Assembly (NCBI RefSeq): GCF_000482245.1
Contig: NZ_AWNH01000117.1
Coordinates: forward strand, 87,158 to 151,157
Origin: Leptolyngbya sp. Heron Island J
GTDB lineage: Bacteria > Cyanobacteriota > Cyanobacteriia > Phormidesmidales > Phormidesmidaceae
DNA length: 64,000 nt
Direction of reading: 5' to 3'
In this document: piece by piece, positions 43,097 through 53,533 of the stretch
Position numbering within the stretch: position 1 is the first letter of the stretch
How the letters are laid out: every line of letters begins with the position of its first letter
Made by a program: the position numbers and the translations under genes
Notes under the pieces: generated by a model
Told to the model about the DNA's origin: nothing
Databases searched by the model: none
What the model saw: the letters and a program-made list of their open reading frames with translations, nothing else

Positions 43097-46000
43097 CTAT
43101 ACTGAAGGCCATTGAATATCTACCTGCTGCACATACAGCTGTGCGATCTTTAACAGCGGCAAGGTAGCATCATGATCAATTCCTGAGAACAGATTTAAGG
43201 TGAACTGATAGCGTCCTTGATCTTCCACAGGGCGATTATCCTGTCGCCAGCGTTCGATTTCGGTGGCTAGTTCTGTGACTAGTTGTGAGGTGATGGTTGT
43301 ATTTTTTGCGATCGCAACCCTCGGCGTCAGCAACACCGGCACTGCCGAAAACAGCTGCTCATCCCCCACCGTCGCCATGGCAAAACTGTAGCGACAATCT
43401 AGCCGCAAACCATAGGGCTGGGGGGCTGAATCCGGTAGCACCGTCTCAAATAACCGCTGCAAATGAGTCAACACTGACTGTTCGGGCGTATCCGAGAGGT
43501 CCGCAATGTTCCACGGCAGAGCATTCACCAACAGCGGTGTCACCCAGTTACTAAAGCGTACCTGGGGCGTCTGGAACACAAAGACAGGATTAGTTTGAGC
43601 ATAGGGCACCAGCTGACGGTTACGGGTTAGCCAGATACCGCTCCAGGCATTCTGCTGGGCTACAATATCCCGATCTTGAATGATCAGGGTGCGATCGGGA
43701 ATGGACGATTCTCCATAGACTGGATCAAGGGCGGCTTCCTCCGGTGATTTTTCTTCAAACCGATAGAGCTGGTTCTGGAAACCAGGCGCAGAGTCTTGCC
43801 GTTGAGGTGAGTCATCAAGCTGTCGATAGCCTGGCAGCAGGACCTGGGGCAACAGCACTGTATCAGGTGCCACAATGGTCATCTCCTTGATGGCAGGTTG
43901 ACCAACAGGGACCGGAGGCTCTTCTTCATTAATGGTGTAGTCCACACCTGTTGCCACAATGCTGCGCTGTACGGGCTGCCAGTCTCTCCAGGTGACTGCC
44001 ACCTGGCCCACTAATTTTGCAAAGTCATCGACGGCTTTAGTTGTCTCTTCGCCTAAAGCTGCCAATTTTGCAGGGGTATCAGCTTCAGCGAGCTTTTCAA
44101 ATGTAGCTTTAAGGGCTGGATATTTCTGATTAAACCGCACCAATGCATCAAATAAAGTCTCTTCACTACTGTCCTCTGGTAAACCTAACTGTGCCGGACT
44201 AGGTAACCCTTGCAGGTTATAGCGCACATCACTTTCTAGACTATCCTGAGCCACATCCAGGTGCTCATAGGTATAGACATACTGCCATTCACGCACTTTC
44301 GCTAAATCGTTGCCGATGGCATCCGGATCTAACTCAGCCTGTTGCAACACCAGAGATGGTGGGATGGGATAGGTACGTAGAGGAATTGGAATCTGGACAT
44401 GACCAAGGGTATCCGGCTCATCGGGTTCAATAAAGCTGAGCCAATCAGACGACTGATACCCTGCTATACCGGGAACAGTTTTTATGTTGTATTCCAATTC
44501 ATTACGATTGAACGTCAGATTGAGTTCAATATCTTCATACCTTTCAGGGTTTTGAGTATTAAAGAAAAACGTTAGATAGGTTGTTTCTTCTAAAGAGACT
44601 TTAGCTGGAGACAGGGTAAAATCGAGGGTGGAGAGATCGGTAATCTCGGCTTGGGTAGTCGCATCACGGGCACTTATCAACGTGGGCTGCCCGGCTAAAC
44701 GCACTGGGAAATCCCCATCATCGGGCAAATTATTTTTCACAGATACACCGTACTGGACAATGGTTTCAATGGCATAGGCCTCTGCTAAATTAATACGTAG
44801 CTCTTGGTTGAGAGCCTCAGCAGCACGGCGTTGACGTGCATCATTATCGGGGCGTGATGGCTGTAATAGAGAAACAACTTGAGCACTGATAGCATCCGCC
44901 AATGTCTCTTTGGCAGCTAAAATCCCATCAACGTTGTCCGCAACCGTATTGCCTAAACGAACCGCTGGGACAGACACTTCGGGTGCTAAAAAGTCTTCCA
45001 CTGCTTGCAAACAGGTTTGCCCCAACAGGTTCAAGTCAATGGCATCAAAGCGTTTATTATCAGGCTGGTAATCGACACGGTTCCGGTCTGCCTCTGTACT
45101 GATTTTGAGATCAACGGTGCCCGCCATCAGGGTATTGGCCAACGGGGCAGGAGCAAAGAATAGAGGATTGCGGTCTTCGCCAGCAGGTAAAGTCTGTTGG
45201 TCTAGATTCAGAGGCTGAATTGTATAAGTGAGTCCTCCCTGGCCTAGACGCACGGCCCAAATGGATTGACTGCTGGCATTATTGGGATCGCCAGGGAAGC
45301 CGGGATTGCGGTTATCGCTGGTGCCAAGACGCAATCCAGAAAATGCGGCTTGGAAATCTTGGGCAAATCCTTGAAGAGAGGCTGATCGGGCATCACCATT
45401 GATGGTATGGGGAGATAGATAGGCGGTGGACCGCTGCACCAGGGTACGGTCAGGTAGGTCATTGGCAACTAAATTATCATCCCGTTGCAGAGTCACGTTG
45501 ACAGTGACTGGAAAGATTAGCTTCTCGGGATAGATAACAGTATTGTTATCCGTGGGTAAATCTAGCGTTATGGGAATTTGTTGGGTGTAAGGTGGAGTAA
45601 TGAATGGGGCACCTATTTGGAGAATGGGAAGGGTTTGAATTGCGATCGCAACCTCCGCAAGAGACACAGTGCGATCTAACCGTTCTCTCAGCTGCTGCAC
45701 CTGAGTTTTAAGCTGGGCATTTTCAGGGTCAGGGGCACTCGCCAAGGCTGCCACCAAGGATAATCGCACCTGCTCAAACAGCTGCGTGAGACTATAGAAT
45801 GTCTCATGGTCACGGGTTACCGGGATATTAGACTGGCTGTGAAATGGCTGCAAGGCCGCATTCAGAAACGGCTGCACATAGGTCTGAAGTTCAGGGGTCG
45901 TATTCTCAACCAAGACAGACCATGCTTGGAAAGCCGGTAATAGCGACTGCCCAGGCTGAATTAACCCGGATAATGTCTGGTTGGTCGTGACGAATGCCGC

Positions 46001-49000
46001 TAGATCAATCTGCCGATGGGTGCTGGGGGATGGCTGCAGGTTACGCACAACTGCGTCCAGGGTGGACTCAGTGATTGAGCCACTAGTTGATACAGACGCA
46101 TCTGGAGGAAGGGTGAGTTGTGCAGGAATCGTCAGCGTTGTTGTTGTCTCCAAGAAAGTATTTGTGGCCAGAGCAATATCCGTCACTGTTAGCAGATCGG
46201 CATCTAAGCCAATATTGAGTGTTGTATTCTTAAAGACAGCCTGAACTTTGTCTCGGGTGTGGGCTAACGAGTCGGTGCTTCGCCAGTCATACGTCAGGGG
46301 CACGGCAAGGATAACCTGATCATCGAGATAATCACCCTTGGCCTCTAAAATCGGGATCAAGGCCTCAACGGTGATACCAAGAGCACTCGCAATTTCTGCT
46401 AACGTATCTCCTGGTAGGGTTTCATAGGTGTTGGCCTGGCTACTGATCGACAGACCGTCTCGGACTAGACCCGGTGTATCACGATGACGTTGGGCAATTT
46501 GAACCACTTTGGCAGCAGTGGCCGCTTCAGTAATGTTGGGCAGGGAGGCGGTTGCGATCGCGCTTACACTATCAAAATCTCGCAGCAGTGCCTCAGCTTT
46601 CAGAGCCTCTTGCGCAATCGTCCGCAGACTATCATTAACAACAATATCGCGTTCGACAGGAATCTCCAATTGAGTGCCCGCTGCCCACAGACCGCTCAGC
46701 TGCTGATTTTCTTCGGCCAAATCATCTACCGACAATCGGAACGTGTTAGCCACAGTCGCGAAGGTTTCATTGGCACTGACATTGTGGGACTGTAGCGTCA
46801 AGCTTTCCAAAGTAATGAGATAGCCATAAGCCATCTCCACAAAGCTAGTCAGCACTGCTTTATCTACAGATTTTTGAACAACATTTGTACCTTGCAGTAG
46901 CACAGATGTTTCAGCCATTGCTGTCACATCAGCTTGATGAATCTGATAGTAAATCTGTTGGTAGGTCTCACGCGCTGCGATCGTCTTGCGTCTGACCTCT
47001 GCAAACACATTACCGGGGGTGGAAATATAAGGACTAGAGTCGAGCTGTAGCGATAACTCCAGACGGACCTTTTGCTGAGAAACCGCCTTAAATCGATAAC
47101 GTTCCACTAGCGATGGCCACTGATTTAGCCCCAACAGTGGATCAAAATAACGGACAGGCAACTCAGTGAATTTAAACTGTTTGAAAATGTTGCCATAGAG
47201 ATCGCGCCACTCTAACTGTGGTTGTACAACTGCCTGTGCTGCCACACCTCGATAGGGATTCATCTCAGGAGATGGCAGTGGCGGATTGGTCGTCCCGCCC
47301 TGGTCAGTAGACAGGGTATAGACTGGCAGCACCCGTTCATATTGCCATGGGTGGTTGGCATCTTCAGGATCATCACTGGGGCCAATGGGTAAGGCCTCCG
47401 GTGTGGCCACAAATTTACCCGGTTGTTCTAATAATCGATAGCCCAAAAGCTGATAGAGATTTTCCAATTCATCATTGGCATTCCCATTATTGGGTTGCAC
47501 TGACACATTCGGACGTGTCAGCTGTATACCTAAATGACCTGCAGGCATTTGTAATACCTGTATGGGATCGCGCTCGTCATTACGGATGGCCAATAAATCT
47601 GCTGATTGGGCGGTGGTAATGTCTACACAGTTGTGGAAAGGAGCAGCTTCTTGAGTGAAACCGGTCACACGAATCACCAACACCAAATCTGCTGTTACCC
47701 CATCCGCAAACAAATTGTCTGGTAGCCCAGCGGCACCCAAAGGTCCATATACCAGGTAGTAGCCCCCTGAATTAACCGTGCTACATTCCCACAGAAGTTG
47801 TAAAAAGTCAGCGCCATCACTATTACTGTCCGCAGGTAAGGTGGCTTGATAGGGGGTTCTCGTTGCAGCTGTACTAAAGCTTCTGGCTGTTGCAATTGTT
47901 CCCGCCGCTTGACTGCGGGTGGAGAGATTAGCTTTTAATACCAACACGTCACGGGTTGATTGCACGAGTTGCGCCGTGTCAGCGTCTAGATAAAACAAAT
48001 CGAGGTTAGGAGATGCCCCTGTAGTCCGAATTGCTTCCAACAAATCTTTCCCAACTTCATCAGTGCCTTCTAGTTGGTAAATGTTATCTCCTGCCAGTCG
48101 ACGTACGGTTACCTTCACCTTGGTTGACCACTTGACCCTATTGCGCGGTAGCGGAGTGGCGGTTTTATCTGTCGCATCGGTCAGAATGAAGGGGAGAGTT
48201 GATAGAGGAGCCGAGTCAGGTAATAAACCTTGCCTATAGGTCAACGGATCGGCTAGATAGGCCCGCAAATCTGACGGTAATTCTCGCAACTCGCCTACTG
48301 CCATTGGGCTCCGCTGACGTAGGGTATATTGACGTTCTACAGGTCGATAGAAAGGCAGCAGAGGCGGTGTTGTTGACTGATGATCTAGATTAGGAGTTGC
48401 CGTCTGCAGTGCCAGTAAGTCATTTTTCTGCTCAGTCGTTAATCCATAGACCAGTGATGCTGCATTGCGAGTAGGTGGATTATTCAGATTGGCACGGTCA
48501 TAGTCAATAAACCGTATCCAGGTCAGGGTGGCAGGTTTACTCAGTAAAATTTGATCCAAGTTGACCGTAGTCACGTCTCTGGCCGCATCGCCCACACCAA
48601 CGGTCTGAGTGGTAATCGACACATTAAACTGTTGCCCCGTTGCCTCATATAAAGGGTTTGTTGCCCAGGCTGTCATGGGTGCGGCTGTAGGTGTGGGTAA
48701 TCGTAACCCATGGAGAAAATAGCGAGACGCGGTACCCGATAGATGGTTAAATGCGCCATTACTATTCAAAGTCGATAAGACTGTTTCTATGGAAGGTGCG
48801 GCAAACGCTGTTTGGTCTTCTAGATCTTCTAAATAGTCAATGGCACTCTGTAGACCAGAACGAATCAAGAGCAAGAAATAATCTGCAAACAGATAATCTG
48901 TTAACGAAAGCAGATCTGTTCCGGAAGTAACGGGGTTTGTTGATGCGCTGCCGCCAATTGCCGAATTTTCAACAGCGCTACCGGGACGTACCTGTAGTTG

Positions 49001-52000
49001 CTTAAAGTAGTCCTTAATTTTTTGCAGATCATCCAGGCTGCGCTTAAAATTACTTGCCTGAAAATCAATGGGCGTTTGCTGATCTAAGGCCATGCTTATT
49101 AACGGCACCATGGGGAAAAAGGTACCGCTTAGCTCTTGAGTTTGTTGCGGTTCGTTGAGCGTGCGATCAGAAATATCAAAGACAAAATTGGTCTCTAAGA
49201 ATTGATAGAGCTGATTCAAGAATGTAGGAAGATTATTTGCTGTTTCAAATTCTGTTGTGAAGCGATCATAGAGAGCTTGCCAGTCTGCCAGGGTAAGTGT
49301 CTGATTTGTTGTACTAATCCGGCGATAGCTGTGGATCGTCCATCTCAGGAGGGCCTTTACTAACTCGTCAAAGTCGGTGTTAACAGTTGCAGCAGCATCA
49401 CCTATCTGCTCTGGGTCATCATGGCGTACCGAGTTTTCAATAAATAATAGGGCCACCCCTTTCACCTGCCCCTCAACCTGGGTGAAACCGGGTTGAAAAT
49501 ATAGGTCGATGCGGATGCGATCGCTATCTATTTGATCATCAGGCAAACCATCAGGCAACGATAGCTTTACCGGCAGCCAGGTCGTAGCGGTATCAGCACC
49601 TGAGGTATCAGCGTCTAATGTAGTGAACGATAATTCAGCCTCTACTGCAGCTGATACAACTGACTCTGAAACCAGCGCGTCTGGCACTGTTGATGCTGAC
49701 ACCGAGTCAACAGGCAACGCTGACATATCCAACGTTGTGAAGTCTGTGGGTTCAGCAGTCGTTGGTTCTACCGACTCAAAGGTCGCAGCCTCAAAAGCTG
49801 CCGTTTCCAACGCAACTGGCATACTGAAGGCCGCTGGAGCAAAGCGAGCGGCTCGACGGCTGGTAGTGCCAATGGCATTGGTCGAGCTGGTGGTTGGCGA
49901 ACCTAGCTTCCAGGGAGTTGGTTTAGCAGACCCCAGGGTAAAGGACTGACGCACGGTCACCCTAAACGAGAACCGGATACGCACAAACGCAATCTTGATA
50001 GAGGCCCGTACTGAAACCTCAGCCTCCAGCGCGAGCTGGGTTGGCTGATAGGCTTCTACCACAAATAAGACAGTTGCCCGCAGCACCACTTCTACGTCAA
50101 CACTAATTACTCCAAAATCAACAACACCATAGAGACGACCCACCAGGGAGACGCCGCCCTGAATCTTAAAGTAATCATCACTGGCAACATTCGCCTCACT
50201 GGGATTAAACCGAGCAACTACACCTTGAATTACCCCTTGAACCGTGATGCTAATTTCAGCCTTGAGAATCCCTTTGTTGAAGGTGCGGCCCAGGCCAATC
50301 TTCAGTCCCAGACCAAACTCATATACCGGACTAAAGGTGCCATTGACAATGGCAGGGGTACTGGTCGCTGTCTCCGCACTCAGCTTCGCAAAGTAAAAAC
50401 CACCGGCTCCTAGCACGGGGAAAGGACCGGCAAATCCCTGAATTGCAAAGGAGCGAGAAAAGTCTCCTTTCCAGGGGAAACCAAAGTCAAGGGCAAAGTC
50501 TCCATTGGTGTAAATATCCACCACGACGATGGGCAAGGTGACTGACACCGCTCCCACATCAAACTGGCGCATGGCATCTGGCAGAGCCAGCTCCAGGTGA
50601 TACACACCCACCGTATCGCTAACGCGCCGATAGAGAATCTCAAACTGTAGTCCCGCAAATAGCTTTGCCTTAGCACCATAGAGACTAATGCGCAGGCCAT
50701 AGATCAGTGGATCATTAAAGATCACACTCATATCTATGGTGTCCATGATGGAGAATTGCGCCCCCAACAAAATGCCACTATTGGGGTCAAATTGAATCGG
50801 ACTGCTACCCTCAGGAATCGTGATCGTTGCCGTCGGATCAATGCTGACCGGGGCAGGTGAGGGTAACTGGGCCTGCAAGGCTAGCAATGGATTGCCACGA
50901 CGTTTTGCTGGAGGCAACACCCCCATAGTTTGTCGCAGCACCGTCATGACTTGAGTGATGTTACGGGATTGCGCCACAATATCGGGATGAAACGTCACCC
51001 GTTGGCCAACGGCTAAAAACTGTAAGTCAAAGACCTGAATGCCCTTACCCGGAATATTAGGCGGGTTCTCATTGACTGGATCCCAACCAACCTGTTGGCG
51101 TGGCTGACCAGGAATTGTCAGATCTAGACTAATGCGAGAACGGTATTGTTTAGACCCTCGGGAAGTCTCACCATAGGAGAGACCCAGATTTGAAATTTTG
51201 AAAAGACCCAGATTCAGACTTTTAGCATAGCTAAAGGTAAACTGCTTATTGGTGAGATTGATGCTAACCCTCAGCTTACTGAAATCAATACTCTCTTTAC
51301 CTAAGACATCCCAAGGAGCATCTAGCTCAAACTCTTCTAAACTTGGATCAAAGAGATTAACAACGTAGCTAATAATGTCACCAATATTGACTATTCCGGA
51401 AAACCTGAAGTCAATTTTTTCTATATTGTTAGTATTGCTGTAGCGTCCCGTCAGCGTAAATGATTTAAATGTAATCTCAAATCCAACCCGCTTTTCAGTT
51501 AGCGAAAATTCATAAAAGATGGACGCTGTTAGTGTCTGATCAAACAGCTCAATCATCCCAGCTACTTTACCGCTGGCTTTATCAGTAATTGTTTTGACAA
51601 TTTTGCCAGCCCTGACATCTTCTCTATAGTTTTTAATCTCAGCACTGGCTCTGACAACAAAAGGCTCACTAGCAATAGTAAAAGCCCAATCGATTGCCCC
51701 TAGAAAGCGGTACCGAGATTGGGTGATGGTGCCAACTTTCTTTTGAGCAAGTTCTAACTCAAGTAAATCGATACTTAAATTCTCAAGTTCAAAATCTGAT
51801 GTTAAGTTTCCTGCTCCTAATAGTCGATTAACCAGCGATGCTAACTGAATACGCTCAGCTCGTGCTAAAAAGAACCACTCTCCTGAACTGGTAGCCGTTG
51901 TCACAATACGGCTCACCAAGACAGAAAACTGGCCACCAAAAAGGCTAAAATCTCCTTGTAGAAAGAAGGATTTCTCTTGGGGTGATTGTTTGAGAGCAAT

Positions 52001-52360
52001 GAGTATCCGATCAATGCTGAAGTTTAAAGGAGCACTAGGATCGTTCGAGGGAATTTCTACAGCCCAGACATCTGCCAACCCCAGGCTAAAAGCATAGGTT
52101 TCAAGCGTAGGGCGAGCCTCCAACGTTAGCTCAGTAATGGCTAACCCGCTCATGGAATCTAACGGTGGCAGCTCAGGAATTATTTTCTGCAACAGCGCCA
52201 CTAAAAATAATCGCTGTCCTGGCAGCATGCCGCCACGAAATACAGACGTTCCTCCTTCTTGTGTGTTTTCCAGCTGAAGGTTGACAGTTTCGCCCCCTGC
52301 TGTAAGTTCTGCCACAAAGCCAAAGCTGACTGTTGTCTGTTTAGTTAAGGATGAACTCAT
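43097..52360 (-). CDS. Giant 3087-residue beta-rich protein with LysM-like segments
   Basis: The protein lacks a signal peptide. Residues 1-125 resemble the 171-residue neighbour (FGFVAELTAGGETVNLQLEN; a shared closing helix-strand pattern). Up to about 820 it is a long series of amphipathic beta-strands (e.g. FELDAPWDVLGKESIDFSKL, YEFGLGLKIGLGRTFNKGIL). A Ala/Ser/Thr-rich linker spans about 827-930. Around 1855-2030 lie LysM-like segments (NETFATVANTFRLSVDDLAE, YETLPGDTLAEIASALGITV). The rest, to the end, is again beta-rich with few cysteines. No catalytic motif was found. The architecture suggests a surface, scaffold or secreted particle protein. Its first half made me think of DUF6603, but I cannot confirm that. 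It ends the five-gene cluster. Confidence 0.8.
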   Translation of the reverse strand: MSSSLTKQTTVSFGFVAELTAGGETVNLQLENTQEGGTSVFRGGMLPGQRLFLVALLQKIIPELPPLDSMSGLAITELTLEARPTLETYAFSLGLADVWAVEIPSNDPSAPLNFSIDRILIALKQSPQEKSFFLQGDFSLFGGQFSVLVSRIVTTATSSGEWFFLARAERIQLASLVNRLLGAGNLTSDFELENLSIDLLELELAQKKVGTITQSRYRFLGAIDWAFTIASEPFVVRASAEIKNYREDVRAGKIVKTITDKASGKVAGMIELFDQTLTASIFYEFSLTEKRVGFEITFKSFTLTGRYSNTNNIEKIDFRFSGIVNIGDIISYVVNLFDPSLEEFELDAPWDVLGKESIDFSKLRVSINLTNKQFTFSYAKSLNLGLFKISNLGLSYGETSRGSKQYRSRISLDLTIPGQPRQQVGWDPVNENPPNIPGKGIQVFDLQFLAVGQRVTFHPDIVAQSRNITQVMTVLRQTMGVLPPAKRRGNPLLALQAQLPSPAPVSIDPTATITIPEGSSPIQFDPNSGILLGAQFSIMDTIDMSVIFNDPLIYGLRISLYGAKAKLFAGLQFEILYRRVSDTVGVYHLELALPDAMRQFDVGAVSVTLPIVVVDIYTNGDFALDFGFPWKGDFSRSFAIQGFAGPFPVLGAGGFYFAKLSAETATSTPAIVNGTFSPVYEFGLGLKIGLGRTFNKGILKAEISITVQGVIQGVVARFNPSEANVASDDYFKIQGGVSLVGRLYGVVDFGVISVDVEVVLRATVLFVVEAYQPTQLALEAEVSVRASIKIAFVRIRFSFRVTVRQSFTLGSAKPTPWKLGSPTTSSTNAIGTTSRRAARFAPAAFSMPVALETAAFEAATFESVEPTTAEPTDFTTLDMSALPVDSVSASTVPDALVSESVVSAAVEAELSFTTLDADTSGADTATTWLPVKLSLPDGLPDDQIDSDRIRIDLYFQPGFTQVEGQVKGVALLFIENSVRHDDPEQIGDAAATVNTDFDELVKALLRWTIHSYRRISTTNQTLTLADWQALYDRFTTEFETANNLPTFLNQLYQFLETNFVFDISDRTLNEPQQTQELSGTFFPMVPLISMALDQQTPIDFQASNFKRSLDDLQKIKDYFKQLQVRPGSAVENSAIGGSASTNPVTSGTDLLSLTDYLFADYFLLLIRSGLQSAIDYLEDLEDQTAFAAPSIETVLSTLNSNGAFNHLSGTASRYFLHGLRLPTPTAAPMTAWATNPLYEATGQQFNVSITTQTVGVGDAARDVTTVNLDQILLSKPATLTWIRFIDYDRANLNNPPTRNAASLVYGLTTEQKNDLLALQTATPNLDHQSTTPPLLPFYRPVERQYTLRQRSPMAVGELRELPSDLRAYLADPLTYRQGLLPDSAPLSTLPFILTDATDKTATPLPRNRVKWSTKVKVTVRRLAGDNIYQLEGTDEVGKDLLEAIRTTGASPNLDLFYLDADTAQLVQSTRDVLVLKANLSTRSQAAGTIATARSFSTAATRTPYQATLPADSNSDGADFLQLLWECSTVNSGGYYLVYGPLGAAGLPDNLFADGVTADLVLVIRVTGFTQEAAPFHNCVDITTAQSADLLAIRNDERDPIQVLQMPAGHLGIQLTRPNVSVQPNNGNANDELENLYQLLGYRLLEQPGKFVATPEALPIGPSDDPEDANHPWQYERVLPVYTLSTDQGGTTNPPLPSPEMNPYRGVAAQAVVQPQLEWRDLYGNIFKQFKFTELPVRYFDPLLGLNQWPSLVERYRFKAVSQQKVRLELSLQLDSSPYISTPGNVFAEVRRKTIAARETYQQIYYQIHQADVTAMAETSVLLQGTNVVQKSVDKAVLTSFVEMAYGYLITLESLTLQSHNVSANETFATVANTFRLSVDDLAEENQQLSGLWAAGTQLEIPVERDIVVNDSLRTIAQEALKAEALLRDFDSVSAIATASLPNITEAATAAKVVQIAQRHRDTPGLVRDGLSISSQANTYETLPGDTLAEIASALGITVEALIPILEAKGDYLDDQVILAVPLTYDWRSTDSLAHTRDKVQAVFKNTTLNIGLDADLLTVTDIALATNTFLETTTTLTIPAQLTLPPDASVSTSGSITESTLDAVVRNLQPSPSTHRQIDLAAFVTTNQTLSGLIQPGQSLLPAFQAWSVLVENTTPELQTYVQPFLNAALQPFHSQSNIPVTRDHETFYSLTQLFEQVRLSLVAALASAPDPENAQLKTQVQQLRERLDRTVSLAEVAIAIQTLPILQIGAPFITPPYTQQIPITLDLPTDNNTVIYPEKLIFPVTVNVTLQRDDNLVANDLPDRTLVQRSTAYLSPHTINGDARSASLQGFAQDFQAAFSGLRLGTSDNRNPGFPGDPNNASSQSIWAVRLGQGGLTYTIQPLNLDQQTLPAGEDRNPLFFAPAPLANTLMAGTVDLKISTEADRNRVDYQPDNKRFDAIDLNLLGQTCLQAVEDFLAPEVSVPAVRLGNTVADNVDGILAAKETLADAISAQVVSLLQPSRPDNDARQRRAAEALNQELRINLAEAYAIETIVQYGVSVKNNLPDDGDFPVRLAGQPTLISARDATTQAEITDLSTLDFTLSPAKVSLEETTYLTFFFNTQNPERYEDIELNLTFNRNELEYNIKTVPGIAGYQSSDWLSFIEPDEPDTLGHVQIPIPLRTYPIPPSLVLQQAELDPDAIGNDLAKVREWQYVYTYEHLDVAQDSLESDVRYNLQGLPSPAQLGLPEDSSEETLFDALVRFNQKYPALKATFEKLAEADTPAKLAALGEETTKAVDDFAKLVGQVAVTWRDWQPVQRSIVATGVDYTINEEEPPVPVGQPAIKEMTIVAPDTVLLPQVLLPGYRQLDDSPQRQDSAPGFQNQLYRFEEKSPEEAALDPVYGESSIPDRTLIIQDRDIVAQQNAWSGIWLTRNRQLVPYAQTNPVFVFQTPQVRFSNWVTPLLVNALPWNIADLSDTPEQSVLTHLQRLFETVLPDSAPQPYGLRLDCRYSFAMATVGDEQLFSAVPVLLTPRVAIAKNTTITSQLVTELATEIERWRQDNRPVEDQGRYQFTLNLFSGIDHDATLPLLKIAQLYVQQVDIQWPSV

Positions 52361-52431
52361 AAGACGTACTTGCAGTGCCTCAACTGATGTGACATAAACC
52401 TTGGAGGTTAATTTGAAACTCTAACAGGAAT

Positions 52432-52525
52432 GGCGTTGCTGATCCTCGGTATGATTTTATCTGTAAGATACTGGTATACGGCGTTTCTAACAGATTGGTT
52501 CATCCTGTAGCTCAGCAACGGCAAT
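52432..52525 (+). repeat. Dispersed ~90-bp inverted-end element, copy E, within the giant-protein gene cluster
   Basis: Begins TGGCGTTGCTGATCCTCGGT and ends ATTGGTTCATCC, then CTCAGCAACGGCAATTT. It fills much of the 218-base gap between the 171-residue and 3087-residue genes, upstream of the latter on the minus strand. It would be transcribed with the cluster and could fold from its inverted ends. Confidence 0.8.
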
Positions 52526-52578
52526 TTCAGAATGCCTAAATTAAACAAGCATTCTGAAATTGTCTTTAGGTAACTCTC

Positions 52579-53094
52579 TTAACCCTCCTCGTTACTCACC
52601 TTGAAATAAAGGCCTTTCAGCTTTAGATCTAAACTATCGATCAGCGTGCCTGCATCTCCAGTCCATGTAGCGGACAGTCCCACTGTGTAAGCCGTTTCTG
52701 ATTTGGCAGGGGCGCTGGTGCTAGTTCCGGTTGGAGGAATTCGTAAATGGAAATCTTCAATGGCTAAGTTGGCTTGAGTCAGCAGATTGACAGCAGTTTG
52801 AATTGCAGGAATGCTCGGTAGCTGTGTCTCATCCAACGTGCCATCATCTTTTAAGAAAGAGATGTCATCAACGCCAAGCGCTTGCAGAATCCCTTTCAGA
52901 CGTTCACCGACAGTACCTAAAACAACTCGCTCTCCTGCCGGAAGGCCCACTTCAATGCCTTTTTCTTTAATTTCTGTAATGGCATTTTGGGGCTGTAGAG
53001 AAATTTCTTCACCATCGAGTTCTAAAACAACACCAAAAAATACTTTAGACTCTGCTGCATTGGCACCTGATGGAGCGGGGGTGATACCAGACAT
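52579..53094 (-). CDS. 171-residue protein, free-standing version of the giant protein's N-module
   Basis: After a short Ala-rich start, FFGVVLELDGEEISLQPQNA parallels FGFVAELTAGGETVNLQLEN of the giant protein. Both continue with a Gly-Leu-Pro-Ala-Gly-Glu-like turn, a helix, and a closing TAYTVGLSATW / TYAFSLGLADVW pair. No signal peptide. AAGGAGT lies just before ATG 53094. A partner or assembly role with the giant protein is inferred from similarity and adjacency. Confidence 0.7.
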   Translation of the reverse strand: MSGITPAPSGANAAESKVFFGVVLELDGEEISLQPQNAITEIKEKGIEVGLPAGERVVLGTVGERLKGILQALGVDDISFLKDDGTLDETQLPSIPAIQTAVNLLTQANLAIEDFHLRIPPTGTSTSAPAKSETAYTVGLSATWTGDAGTLIDSLDLKLKGLYFKVSNEEG

Positions 53095-53180
53095 ACAATT
53101 AAGACTCCTTAAGAGATGATGATTGAGTGGGCTATAACAAGATACTTATCAGTATCAATGAGACATGGCTATCACGCGGT

Positions 53181-53465
53181 CTAGACCTCATTACCTTGGT
53201 TAATAATTTTGATCTTGGCCTTGATAGCAAAGGTTTGATCTTCCACTTGATCTGCAAAATCAAAGGGAAACGTAACAAGTTCACCTTCAGCAGAAAAATC
53301 GGTACTCTCCCCATTACCTGCCTTGACATTGATATTTGTATTCCAAATTGGTGTTATGGGGCTGTTTGAAGGAAATAGAGCAGGAAAGTTAGTTTGATAA
53401 TGGTCGTTAACAGCCGTGATCAAGGTGGAAATAGTATTAGCATTGAGGATATTTTCTTCAGCCAT
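53181..53465 (-). CDS. 94-residue protein of the giant-protein cluster
   Basis: The protein has a helical start (LNANTISTLITAVNDHYQTN) and a beta-like second half (FSAEGELVTFPFDFADQVED, then QTFAIKAKIKIINQ). It has no cysteine and no signal peptide. It lies between the 1288- and 171-residue genes with short gaps (68 and 86 bases) and is on the same strand. Unknown family. Its C-terminal half may be another small beta module of the system. Confidence 0.6.
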   Translation of the reverse strand: MAEENILNANTISTLITAVNDHYQTNFPALFPSNSPITPIWNTNINVKAGNGESTDFSAEGELVTFPFDFADQVEDQTFAIKAKIKIINQGNEV

Positions 53466-53533
53466 TTTTCATAGAAGTAAAAACGTTAAGATATCTTGGG
53501 GAAGATGGGTACATATCACCCATAGAACAGAAC

